DNA of 64,000 nt, from positions 124,001 through 188,000 of the forward strand of contig CAWISP010000026.1 of NCBI GenBank assembly GCA_963838775.1. Reading direction: 5' to 3'. The notes beneath the pieces are model-generated. The model was not told where the DNA came from. It worked only from the letters and a program-made list of their open reading frames with translations, and made no database searches. How positions within the stretch are numbered: position 1 is the stretch's first letter; each line of letters starts with the position of its first letter. The translations under genes were made by a program, and so were the position numbers. Below, piece by piece: positions 27,136 to 34,463 of the stretch. The DNA comes from Chersky-840 sp963838775 (GTDB lineage Bacteria > Actinomycetota > Acidimicrobiia > Acidimicrobiales > UBA8190).

Positions 27136-28179
27136 TCAGACCACGTCGACCCGGTAGCGGTCGCCGGCGCGTGCCACCAACGCGGCGCCGATGGCCCCAG
27201 CCCGCTCGCCGAGCAGCGCGGGCTCGATCCCCACCTCGGGCCGGAAGCGGCGGCCTTCGAGGAGGTCGTCGAAGTCGGCGCGCACCTTGTTGAGGACGAG
27301 GGTGACGGTCTCGACCAGCCCGCCGCCGTAGACCATGACGGCGGGGTCGAGGACGAGCGCCAGGTTGGAGAGCCCGAGGGCGAGCCACCACCCGAGCTCA
27401 CCCAGCACGGCCAGGGCAGCGGGATCGCCCGCCTTGGCCGCCTTCGTCACGTGCTCCCCCCTCACCGACTCCGCGTCACCACCGGCGAGGCTCACCACCT
27501 CGTCGAGACGCCCGGCATGGGCCGCCTCCCGGGCCAGTCGCCCGAGGCCGCTCCCCGAGGCGAAGCGCTCCCAGCAGCCCCGCTTGCCGCACGGACAGGG
27601 CGGCCCCGTCGGGTCCACCACCATGTGGCCGATCTCGCCCGCGAAGCCCGACGCCCCCCGCACGACGTGGCCGCCGGCGATGACCCCACCCCCGATGCCG
27701 GTGCCGAGCGTGACCATCACCGCGTCGGTGACGCCGGTGGCGGCGCCGAAGGCCCACTCCGCCACCGTGGCGCAGGTGGCGTCGTTGTCGACCACGGTGC
27801 GCATGCCGCCGAGTCGGGCCGACAGACGGCTGGCGATGTCGAGCCCGTTGCCGCCGGGCAGGTTGGGCGCGTAGCGCAGGACCCCGGTGTTGTCGACGAG
27901 CCCGGGTGCGCCCACCCCGACCGACGCCACCTCGACGTCGACGGCGGCCCGCAACTGCTCGGTGACCGACGCCAGCGCCTCGATCACGGGTTCGAACCCC
28001 TCCGACGCGTGGCCGGTGTCGTCGGGGGAGCCGGTTGACCGAGAAGGGTCGCGACGCGGCCCCCGGCGACTCGGGGTAGGCACCCGCACATCCGCCAGCA
28101 CGACACCTTCGTCGTCGACGGCCAGGCCGAGCACTTTGGTGCCACCCATGTCGATCCCGATCGTCACCTGGCCCGCCAT
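27136..28179 (-). CDS. ROK-family sugar kinase (glucokinase-like)
   Basis: A 347-residue kinase. The N-terminal ATP loop is IGIDMGGTKVLGLAV; the catalytic Asp is in VVDNDATCATVAEW; the ROK signature with zinc ligands is CPCGKRGCWERFASG; and TLGTGIGGGVIAGG contacts phosphate. The ATG at 28179 has AGGAGG at ideal spacing. A Ser/Arg/Asp-rich insert at about residues 35-60 is not part of the usual fold. It most likely phosphorylates glucose at C6, as actinobacterial ROK glucokinases do. Followed on the same strand by the LLM gene. Confidence 0.85.
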   Translation of the reverse strand: MAGQVTIGIDMGGTKVLGLAVDDEGVVLADVRVPTPSRRGPRRDPSRSTGSPDDTGHASEGFEPVIEALASVTEQLRAAVDVEVASVGVGAPGLVDNTGVLRYAPNLPGGNGLDIASRLSARLGGMRTVVDNDATCATVAEWAFGAATGVTDAVMVTLGTGIGGGVIAGGHVVRGASGFAGEIGHMVVDPTGPPCPCGKRGCWERFASGSGLGRLAREAAHAGRLDEVVSLAGGDAESVRGEHVTKAAKAGDPAALAVLGELGWWLALGLSNLALVLDPAVMVYGGGLVETVTLVLNKVRADFDDLLEGRRFRPEVGIEPALLGERAGAIGAALVARAGDRYRVDVV

Positions 28180-28225
28180 GCCGACCTCCTGTGCGGTTGC
28201 CCGGTGGTCGGCGGCGGTCCCGCGC

Positions 28226-28681
28226 TCACGTCGTGAGCGAGGACTCGACGCGTGCCTTGAGCTCCTCGAGGGCGGTGTGCATGATGCGGCTCTGCGCCCG
28301 GCGCTTGATGAATCCCGGCAGCGGGACCCGCAGCTCGACCTCCAGGGTGTAGGTGACCTCCGTGCCACCGTCGCCCGCCGCGTCGAAGCGGTAGCTCCCG
28401 TCGAGCTTGGATGTGAGATCGCCGGCGATCTGCTTCCAGGCCAGGATCCGGGGACCTTTCGAGAAATCGTAGGAGAGGGTGTAGCTGGTGGAACGGCCGA
28501 AGGCCCCGGCCCGGAAGGTGGCCTCGCCGGGCCGCCCCTCGTCGTCGCGCCGCTCGATGACAACCTGCTTGATGTCGGCCGCCCACTCCGGGTACCGCTC
28601 GATGTCGCTCACCACGGCGAAGCACTGCTCCGGCGTCGCGGTGACGACCATTCGCTCGGTGGCCAGTTCCGCCACAAACAC
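28226..28681 (-). CDS. SRPBCC / polyketide cyclase-like protein
   Basis: A 151-residue protein of the START/Bet v1-like SRPBCC fold. The N-terminal VVTATPEQCFAVVSDIERYPEWAADIKQ and the C-terminal long helix (IMHTALEELKARVESSL) are the standard signatures. Such proteins bind a hydrophobic ligand in a deep cavity. In actinobacteria this type often sits beside PimB-like mannosyltransferases, as here (the next gene upstream). The ATG at 28681 has AAAGGAG nearby. The ligand is unknown. Confidence 0.8.
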   Translation of the reverse strand: MFVAELATERMVVTATPEQCFAVVSDIERYPEWAADIKQVVIERRDDEGRPGEATFRAGAFGRSTSYTLSYDFSKGPRILAWKQIAGDLTSKLDGSYRFDAAGDGGTEVTYTLEVELRVPLPGFIKRRAQSRIMHTALEELKARVESSLTT

Positions 28682-28758
28682 TCCTTTTTCTTCGTCGTCA
28701 CCGCCGGAGCGGCACCGACCTCGGTGCCGCGACCAGGCCTCGGGCGCGTGGGCGGCGC

Positions 28759-29901
28759 TCAGCCTTCCACGTCGCGCAATGCCGCGGCCAGCCTATGTGC
28801 GAGAAGGTCCCACGCGAAGCCTGTCCGGGCCCGGCGCCGGGCGGCGCGCCCCATGGCCCGCCTCAGGTCATCGTCGCCCAGTAGCCGGCGCAGGGCCCCG
28901 GCGACCCGCCCGGGATCGCCCGGGTCGTCGACGACGAGGCCCGTCTTGCCGTGGAGGACGGCCTCGTCGGCTCCGCCGCTGCGTCCGGCCACCTGGGGCA
29001 CGCCGCAGGCGGCCGCCTCCATGAAGACGATACCGAAACCCTCTTGCTCGAGGCCCCCCCACCGGTTACGACACGCCATCACGAAGACGTCGGCCACACC
29101 GTAGAGACGGGCCAGCTCGTCGTCGGGGACCGCCCCGAGCATGCGCACCGGCGCGCCGCTGGCTCTGACCCGGGCGTCGAGCCGGCCCCGGTCACGCCCG
29201 GACCCCGCGATGACGACGGTCAGGGCGGGGAACGACGGCACCAACGCCGCCGCCGCGTCGATCAGCACGTCCATCCCCTTGCGCGGCACGAGCCGGCTCA
29301 CGCTCACCACCACCGGTCCGTCGAGCGGCAGGCCCAGCTCGGCGCGCGCCCTGCGCCGGGCCGCGGCGGTGAGCGGCCGGAGCCTGTCGATGTCGACACC
29401 GGGCGGGACCTCGACCACGGGCGGCATGCGGGCACCGGCCACCCGCCTCGCCTCGGCGGCGGGATAGCCGCCGGCACACACCGCCAGCGCCGATCGCGCC
29501 AACACGTTTGCGAGTGCCTGGCGCGACCCGGGGAGTCGGCCCGGCACCGTGACCTCGGCACCGTGCAGCACCACCGCATAGGGAAGATCGCCGAGCGACG
29601 GCCCGGCAAGACCGAGGGGCAGCGCCGGGTCGAGGACGACGAGCGACGCCCCCACGTCACCCGCCAGGGTGCGGATCCGCCGGACGGTGGCCGGCGTCGG
29701 CAACAACACCCGGCCCGGCACCCGCTCGATGCGGAACCCGAGACCCTTCTGCTCGGCGTCGAAGGCAGCCGCCCCGGGGTGCGACGACGCCGTCAAGACT
29801 GCGAAGGTCGACGGGTCCATGCGACGCCACAGCTCCCACAGATAGGCCTGGATGCCGCCGACCTTGGGAGGGAAGTCGTTGGTGACGAGGAGGTGGGTCA
29901 T
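28759..29901 (-). CDS. pimB: GT4 glycosyltransferase, PimB-like mannosyltransferase
   Basis: A 380-residue GT-B fold enzyme. The N-terminus LLVTNDFPPKVGGIQAYL is the hallmark of actinobacterial PimB/MgtA proteins. The C-terminal domain has VSRLVPRKGMDVLIDA and the nucleotide-sugar site EGFGIVFMEAAACGVPQVAG (E-x7-E type). PimB adds the second mannose to phosphatidylinositol mannoside at the inner face of the membrane using GDP-mannose. Assigning PimB over another GT4 rests on the N-terminal motif and the neighbouring SRPBCC gene. The ATG at 29901 directly precedes the motif. Confidence 0.75.
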   Translation of the reverse strand: MTHLLVTNDFPPKVGGIQAYLWELWRRMDPSTFAVLTASSHPGAAAFDAEQKGLGFRIERVPGRVLLPTPATVRRIRTLAGDVGASLVVLDPALPLGLAGPSLGDLPYAVVLHGAEVTVPGRLPGSRQALANVLARSALAVCAGGYPAAEARRVAGARMPPVVEVPPGVDIDRLRPLTAAARRRARAELGLPLDGPVVVSVSRLVPRKGMDVLIDAAAALVPSFPALTVVIAGSGRDRGRLDARVRASGAPVRMLGAVPDDELARLYGVADVFVMACRNRWGGLEQEGFGIVFMEAAACGVPQVAGRSGGADEAVLHGKTGLVVDDPGDPGRVAGALRRLLGDDDLRRAMGRAARRRARTGFAWDLLAHRLAAALRDVEG

Positions 29902-29992
29902 CCTCCGTGCCCGGTGTCCGCCGTTCCCACCGGCCCATGCTGGCATGCTCCGCGCTCGCACCGCCCGCCGGCGGGGAGGCGGGAGCAGGGCG

Positions 29993-30214
29993 TCAGGCGC
30001 TGGCCCAGTCCCGGTCGACGCCTGAATGCCGCAGCTGGGGCACGAGCCCGACGCGCGAAAGCATCCGCATGGCCCGCGCCTCCTCGACGTCGACGACGAC
30101 GGCGTCATCGGGCTCGCGCCCGAGCACGAAGCTCACCAGGCAGTCCTCGCATGCGCTCGAGCCCTGGAGATCGCAGTCGTCGCAGCTGATGCTGATGGTG
30201 GTGGCATCGGTCAC
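29993..30214 (-). CDS. small conserved Cys-rich protein
   Basis: A 73-residue protein with ISISCDDCDLQGSSACEDCL near the N-terminus: four Cys in two CxxC pairs, a likely zinc or Fe-S site. A conserved acidic stretch follows (EPDDAVVVDVEEARAMRMLSR) and then a short C-terminal tail. Small proteins with this pattern are common in actinobacteria close to pimB-like genes. Function unknown. Confidence 0.65.
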   Translation of the reverse strand: MTDATTISISCDDCDLQGSSACEDCLVSFVLGREPDDAVVVDVEEARAMRMLSRVGLVPQLRHSGVDRDWASA

Positions 30215-30373
30215 GTGAGGCCCTTTCGGTCCGGCCCGCCCGTCGTTGTCATCGACGACATCGTCGCGCCCGGGTGTAACGACTGCTCGAGCCGGCCACG
30301 AACGGGACCGGCGACGAACGGCCCCAGGCGCTCGAGCCGAGCGTGGCGTCGGCGTGACGACCGAGTACCGGGA

Positions 30374-30643
30374 TCAGGTCGTGGGCTCACCCGCGCCGGC
30401 GGGTGCCGGCTCGTCGGCGTCGACGGGGACGTCGCCGGTGAGCACCTCGATGGCGCGCCCGTGCCCGCACCATCGGCAGCTGATCTCGATCACGGACTCC
30501 GAGATCACCTCCACGTCCTCCACCGTCAACTCGCCCCCCACGCTGTAGTGGTGGAACGCCTTGGCGCGCCGGTCGGTGACGACGTCGAACCGTGTCAGGT
30601 TGCCGCACGCCGTACAGCGGTACCGCTCCGGGGCCGGGGTCAC
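30374..30643 (-). CDS. small zinc-ribbon protein
   Basis: An 89-residue protein. The pairs YRCTACGNLTRFD and SCRWCGHGRAIE form a two-CxxC zinc ribbon, separated by about 40 residues containing FHHYSVGGELTVEDVEV. The Ala/Pro-rich tail is disordered. Proteins of this type are widespread in actinobacteria and unassigned. It sits between the Cys-rich protein and the divergent exonuclease gene. Confidence 0.65.
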   Translation of the reverse strand: MTPAPERYRCTACGNLTRFDVVTDRRAKAFHHYSVGGELTVEDVEVISESVIEISCRWCGHGRAIEVLTGDVPVDADEPAPAGAGEPTT

Positions 30644-30760
30644 GAACCCACGCTACCGGCTGTCTCGCCACGCTCCGGCCCTGCCCCAGGCACGCGCCGC
30701 CACCCCGGCGTGGACCCCACGGTCCGCGTCAGCGAACACCCTCGTGCTTACGATGCGCTC

Positions 30761-31513
30761 GTGGCGATCGGCGCCCCGTCGCGTTGGGCTCGGTGGGTGG
30801 GCATCACCGGTCGGGGCGCGGGACGGGGTCGCCCCGGAACGGCACCCGCCGACCCCGACGTCCGGTCCGAGGTCGAACCGTGCGTCGAGACCGGGTTCGA
30901 CCTGGGGGCACCGCTGTTCGACGTGTCGTTCGCGGTGCTCGACGTGGAGACGACGGGCGGATCCCCCACCACGTCGGCACTGACGGAGATCGCGGCCGCC
31001 AAGTACCAGGGCGGCGAGTGCGTGGGCGAGCTCCAGTCGCTGGTGGACCCCGGATGCAGCGTCCCGCCCCTCATCTCGTTGCTCACCGGGATCACCGACG
31101 ACATGGTGCTCGGTGCTCCCACCGTGTCGAGCGTGCTGCCGTCGCTGCTCGAGTTCGTCCGCGGCTCGGTGATCGTCGGCCACAACGTCCGGTTCGACCT
31201 GTCGTTCCTCGACGCCGCGCTGATCGCTAACCATTACGAGCCTCTCGGGAACACGACGATCGACACCCTGGCACTGGCGCGCCGGCTCGTCAGGCCCGAT
31301 GTCCCCAACTGCAAGCTGCGGACGCTGGCGGCCGCTCTCGGCCTGGAGCACCGGCCGTCGCACCGCGCCCTCGACGACGTGCGCGCCACCGCCGACCTGT
31401 TGCACCGCTTGATCGAGCACGCCTCGGGCTACGACGTCTTCGTGCTCGGCGACCTGGTCGACCTCATGGCGAAACCGTGCTTGGCGATGGACCCGACCGC
31501 CGAGGTCGGGTAG
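30761..31513 (+). CDS. DnaQ-like DEDD 3'-5' exonuclease, C-terminally short
   Basis: A 250-residue protein. ExoI is FAVLDVETTGG with the Asp/Glu metal ligands; ExoII is IVGHNVRFDLSFL; ExoIII is HRALDDVRATADLL (H-x4-D). Related actinobacterial genes continue for several hundred residues into a GIY-YIG nuclease. Here the frame ends in LVDLMAKPCLAMDPTAEVG soon after the exonuclease domain, and the next DNA is an unrelated domain fragment. This suggests a 3' truncation by recombination. The GTG at 30761 is a best guess; the N-terminal 60 residues before the catalytic domain are not conserved. Confidence 0.7.
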   Translation: MAIGAPSRWARWVGITGRGAGRGRPGTAPADPDVRSEVEPCVETGFDLGAPLFDVSFAVLDVETTGGSPTTSALTEIAAAKYQGGECVGELQSLVDPGCSVPPLISLLTGITDDMVLGAPTVSSVLPSLLEFVRGSVIVGHNVRFDLSFLDAALIANHYEPLGNTTIDTLALARRLVRPDVPNCKLRTLAAALGLEHRPSHRALDDVRATADLLHRLIEHASGYDVFVLGDLVDLMAKPCLAMDPTAEVG

Positions 31514-31521
31514 CCCGCCCC

Positions 31522-31791
31522 AAGCCGACCACGGTCACTTCGGTGAACGGGACCAGCACCACCGGCATGTGCGGGACGGCGGGTGAAGCCGGTGACTTCG
31601 TGCTCACATCCGGCGGCAACGTCTACACCGTCGATGTCGGTGACCCGTCGACCACGTTCCAGGAGCATGAGGTGAACGCGCCGTCCTTCGCTGCTGTCTG
31701 CAAGGGCGACGCGGTGAAAGTGCGCGGCACCGTCCCAGGTGGCGACGTCCTCACCGCCAACGACATCGTGGTGATCGTGCCCCCGAAGTAG
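31522..31791 (+). pseudogene. orphan repeat-domain fragment
   Basis: A frame ending at 31791 codes about 89 residues (VTSVNGTSTTGMCGTAGEAG through EHEVNAPSFAAVCKGDAV). It closely resembles one unit of the secreted 98-residue-repeat protein at 11055-12254, including both Cys, the EHxVxAPSFAxVC block and a final IVVI strand. It has no signal peptide and no clear own start; the GTG at 31477 lies inside the exonuclease gene. It is probably the 3' remnant of a former secreted protein gene fused to the broken exonuclease end. Confidence 0.6.
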
Positions 31792-31850
31792 CCCACCCAC
31801 GCCGGCGCAGGACGAGATGGTCTTCGAGCCCTAAGCGGTAGGATCGGGCC

Positions 31851-32132
31851 GTGCTCCACGCCTTCGTGCTCATCGATGCCGAGCCGGCGCGCATCGCGGC
31901 ATTGGGCGAAGAGCTCTCGGCCGTCGACGGCATCACCGAGGTCTTCTCCGTCGCCGGTGGTGTGGCCGACCTGATCGCCATCGTGCGGGTGCGCCATCAC
32001 GACGATCTCGCCGCGGTCGTCACGGGACGGATCGCCACCCTGCCCGGGATCGAGTCGACGACGACACTCGTCGCCTTCGAGGCCTACAGCCGCCACGACC
32101 TCGAGGCCATCTGGGACCTCGGCCCGGCCTGA
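31851..32132 (+). CDS. stand-alone Lrp/AsnC ligand-binding (RAM) domain protein
   Basis: A 93-residue protein made of only the C-terminal alpha-beta sandwich of Lrp/AsnC regulators, with no DNA-binding domain. HAFVLIDAEPARIAALGEEL and DGITEVFSVAGGVADLIAIVRV are typical of the RAM domain, which binds amino acids and oligomerises. In actinobacteria such proteins often lie next to trpD, as here (convergent, 56 bases). It may sense an amino acid and modulate partners. The start is GTG at 31851. Confidence 0.8.
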   Translation: MLHAFVLIDAEPARIAALGEELSAVDGITEVFSVAGGVADLIAIVRVRHHDDLAAVVTGRIATLPGIESTTTLVAFEAYSRHDLEAIWDLGPA

Positions 32133-32188
32133 CAACCCGCGCCGTCGGCGCGACGGGAGTCGGGGAGATCGGAGTCAGAAGATCGGAG

Positions 32189-33271
32189 TCAGGAAGACGC
32201 CACGGCCGCCTCGTTCGAGATGCGCACGAGGTTCTCGAGCACGTCGTGGGCGGCTCCGCCGTCGATGACGGCGCCGGCCCGCTCCACCCCTTCGCCGAGG
32301 TCGGCGCTCAGGCCCGCCACCACCAGACCGGCCGCCGCGTTGAGCACGGCGATGTCGCGGTGCGGCCCCTTCTTCCCGGCCAGCACGCGCCGCACCACCT
32401 CGGCGTTGGCGGCCGCGTCCCCGCCGCGCAGGTCGTCGAGCGACGCCAGGGGCAAGTCGAGGTCGGTGGGGTCGACGGTGTAGCGCCGGACCTCCGCGTC
32501 GGCACCGGCGTCGAGGACCGTGGACGGTCCCGTGGTCGACAGCTCGTCGAGGCCGTCAGCACCGTGCACCACCATGGCCCGCCGGGCCCCGTTCGCCACC
32601 AGCACCCGCAGCATCTTTTCGGCCATGGCGGGATCGCTCACGCCGACGACCTGCAGGCCGGCTCGGGCCGGGTTCGCCAGGGGGCCGAGGAAGTTGAAGA
32701 CGGTGGCCACGCCGAGCTCGCGCCGCACCGGGATGGCGAAGCGCATGGCGGGATGGAACCGGGGCGCGAAGCAGAACCCGATGCCCGCCTCCGCGATGCA
32801 CCGGGCCACCCCTTCGGGGCCGAGGTCGATGACGACACCGAGCGACTCGAGGACATCGGCCGATCCCGCCGCCGAGGTGGCGGCGCGGCCTCCGTGCTTG
32901 CAGACCTTCGCCCCCGCCCCCGCCACCACGAGGGCGGCGATGGTCGACACGTTGATCGACCGGCTGCGGTCCCCACCGGTGCCGCATGTGTCCACCACGT
33001 CCTCGGGGCGCGGCACCGGCAACGGCTCGGCGTGGGTCAACATCGCCCGAACCAGGCCCGTCATCTCAGAGACGGTCTCGCCCTTGATCCGCAGGGCGGT
33101 GACGAACGACGCGATCTGCGCCGGCGTGGCCGCACCGGCGAGCACCTCGCCGAGCGTGGCGGCGGCTTCATCGGCGCTGAGGTCCTGGCGGGCGACGAGC
33201 CGGCCGAGCACAACCGGCCACCCCCCCAGCGCCGCGAAGGCACTCTCGTCGGCGATTCCGGGACCGGCCAC
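32189..33271 (-). CDS. trpD: anthranilate phosphoribosyltransferase
   Basis: A 360-residue enzyme of tryptophan synthesis: anthranilate plus PRPP gives phosphoribosyl-anthranilate. The PRPP loop is VDTCGTGGDRSRSINVST, the KHGGRAATSAAGSADVLESLG block binds anthranilate and PPi, and FAPRFHPAMRFAIPVRRELG and FNFLGPLANPA complete the site. The GTG at 33271 begins one base after the TGA of the acyl-CoA dehydrogenase gene (TGACGTG), which indicates translational coupling. This coupling of trpD to a fatty-acid enzyme is unusual in pathway terms. No other trp genes are in the window. Confidence 0.9.
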   Translation of the reverse strand: MAGPGIADESAFAALGGWPVVLGRLVARQDLSADEAAATLGEVLAGAATPAQIASFVTALRIKGETVSEMTGLVRAMLTHAEPLPVPRPEDVVDTCGTGGDRSRSINVSTIAALVVAGAGAKVCKHGGRAATSAAGSADVLESLGVVIDLGPEGVARCIAEAGIGFCFAPRFHPAMRFAIPVRRELGVATVFNFLGPLANPARAGLQVVGVSDPAMAEKMLRVLVANGARRAMVVHGADGLDELSTTGPSTVLDAGADAEVRRYTVDPTDLDLPLASLDDLRGGDAAANAEVVRRVLAGKKGPHRDIAVLNAAAGLVVAGLSADLGEGVERAGAVIDGGAAHDVLENLVRISNEAAVASS

Positions 33272-33272
33272 G

Positions 33273-34448
33273 TCAGTCCCACCACAGGTCGTGATCGAGC
33301 ACCCCACGCGCCACCAGCCCGAGCTGGACCTGGCTCGTTCCCTCGACGATGGTGAGCTGCTTGGCGTCGCGGTACCACTGCTCGGTGGGATGGTCCTCCA
33401 TGTACCCGGCCGCGCCGAGCAGCTGCACGGCGAGGCCCGACGCCCGCACGGCGAGCTCGGTGGCGTGGTACTTGGCGGCGGACAGGTACGGCACCCACTC
33501 CTTGGTGAACTTGCCCTGGTCCGCCAGCCACGCGGCGCGGTAGGTGAGGAGCCGGGCCGCTTCGAGATCGACCGCGCACTTGGCGATCTCCCACTGCACG
33601 CCCTGAAAGTCGGCGATCGTCTTTCCGAACGCCGCTCGCTGCTGGACGTATTCGGTGGCGTACATGAGCGCCCCCTCGGCCAGGCCGATGCCCCGGGCCG
33701 CCACGACCGGGCGCATCGAGTTGAGCCCCAGCATGGCCAGGCGGAAGCCCCCGACCTCGCCGATGACGTTGGTGGGCGGGACACGGACGTCGGCGAGCAA
33801 CAGCTCGCCCGTGTCGATGCCACGCACCCCCATCTTGTGGTCGGTGCGCCCGACGTCGACGCCGGGCCAGGTGCGCTCGACGATGAACGCCGTCACCGAA
33901 TCATGGGCGCGGCTGGCCGGGTCGGCCGTCTTGGCGAACACCGTGTACCAGTCCGCCTCCCGTACCCCCGACATCCAGCACTTGGTGCCGTTGAGGACCC
34001 AGCCCCCCTCGAGCCCGGGGTCGGGCGTGGCGCGCGTGCGCATACCCATCACGTCGCTCCCGGCCTGGGGCTCGGAGAGGCCGAAGGCGGCCCGGGAGGC
34101 ACCCGACGCGATGTCGGGGAGGTAGCGGTGCTTCTGCTCCTCGGTCCCGGCGATCATCACCGGCCCCGTGGGCAGGCGCGTCAACAGGAGCATGAGGGCG
34201 GCGGTGTTGGAGTACTTGGCCACCTCCTCGATGGCGATGGTGAGCCCGAGGATCCCCGCCCCCGAGCCTCCGTACTCCTCGGGGATGCACAGGCCGAGCA
34301 AGCCCGCGTCGCGAAATGCCTCGAAGACGTCGGTCGGGTACGAGCCGCTGCGGTCGATCTCGCGCGCCCGGGGCTTGACCTTGTCGCGCGCCAAGCGGCG
34401 GACCGCGGCCTGGAGCTCCGACAGCTCGGGCGAGAGATCGAAATCCAT
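33273..34448 (-). CDS. acyl-CoA dehydrogenase
   Basis: A 391-residue flavoenzyme that introduces the alpha-beta double bond into acyl-CoA. GLCIPEEYGGSGAGILG, AAFGLSEPQAGSDVMGM and WVLNGTKCWMSGV form the FAD and substrate sites. The catalytic base Glu should be in IVEGTSQVQLGLVARG near residue 375. The length and order fit the ACAD family. It is followed in the same operon by trpD and preceded by the split ridA gene. Confidence 0.9.
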   Translation of the reverse strand: MDFDLSPELSELQAAVRRLARDKVKPRAREIDRSGSYPTDVFEAFRDAGLLGLCIPEEYGGSGAGILGLTIAIEEVAKYSNTAALMLLLTRLPTGPVMIAGTEEQKHRYLPDIASGASRAAFGLSEPQAGSDVMGMRTRATPDPGLEGGWVLNGTKCWMSGVREADWYTVFAKTADPASRAHDSVTAFIVERTWPGVDVGRTDHKMGVRGIDTGELLLADVRVPPTNVIGEVGGFRLAMLGLNSMRPVVAARGIGLAEGALMYATEYVQQRAAFGKTIADFQGVQWEIAKCAVDLEAARLLTYRAAWLADQGKFTKEWVPYLSAAKYHATELAVRASGLAVQLLGAAGYMEDHPTEQWYRDAKQLTIVEGTSQVQLGLVARGVLDHDLWWD

Positions 34449-34463
34449 CGTCGGAGGCTACGC

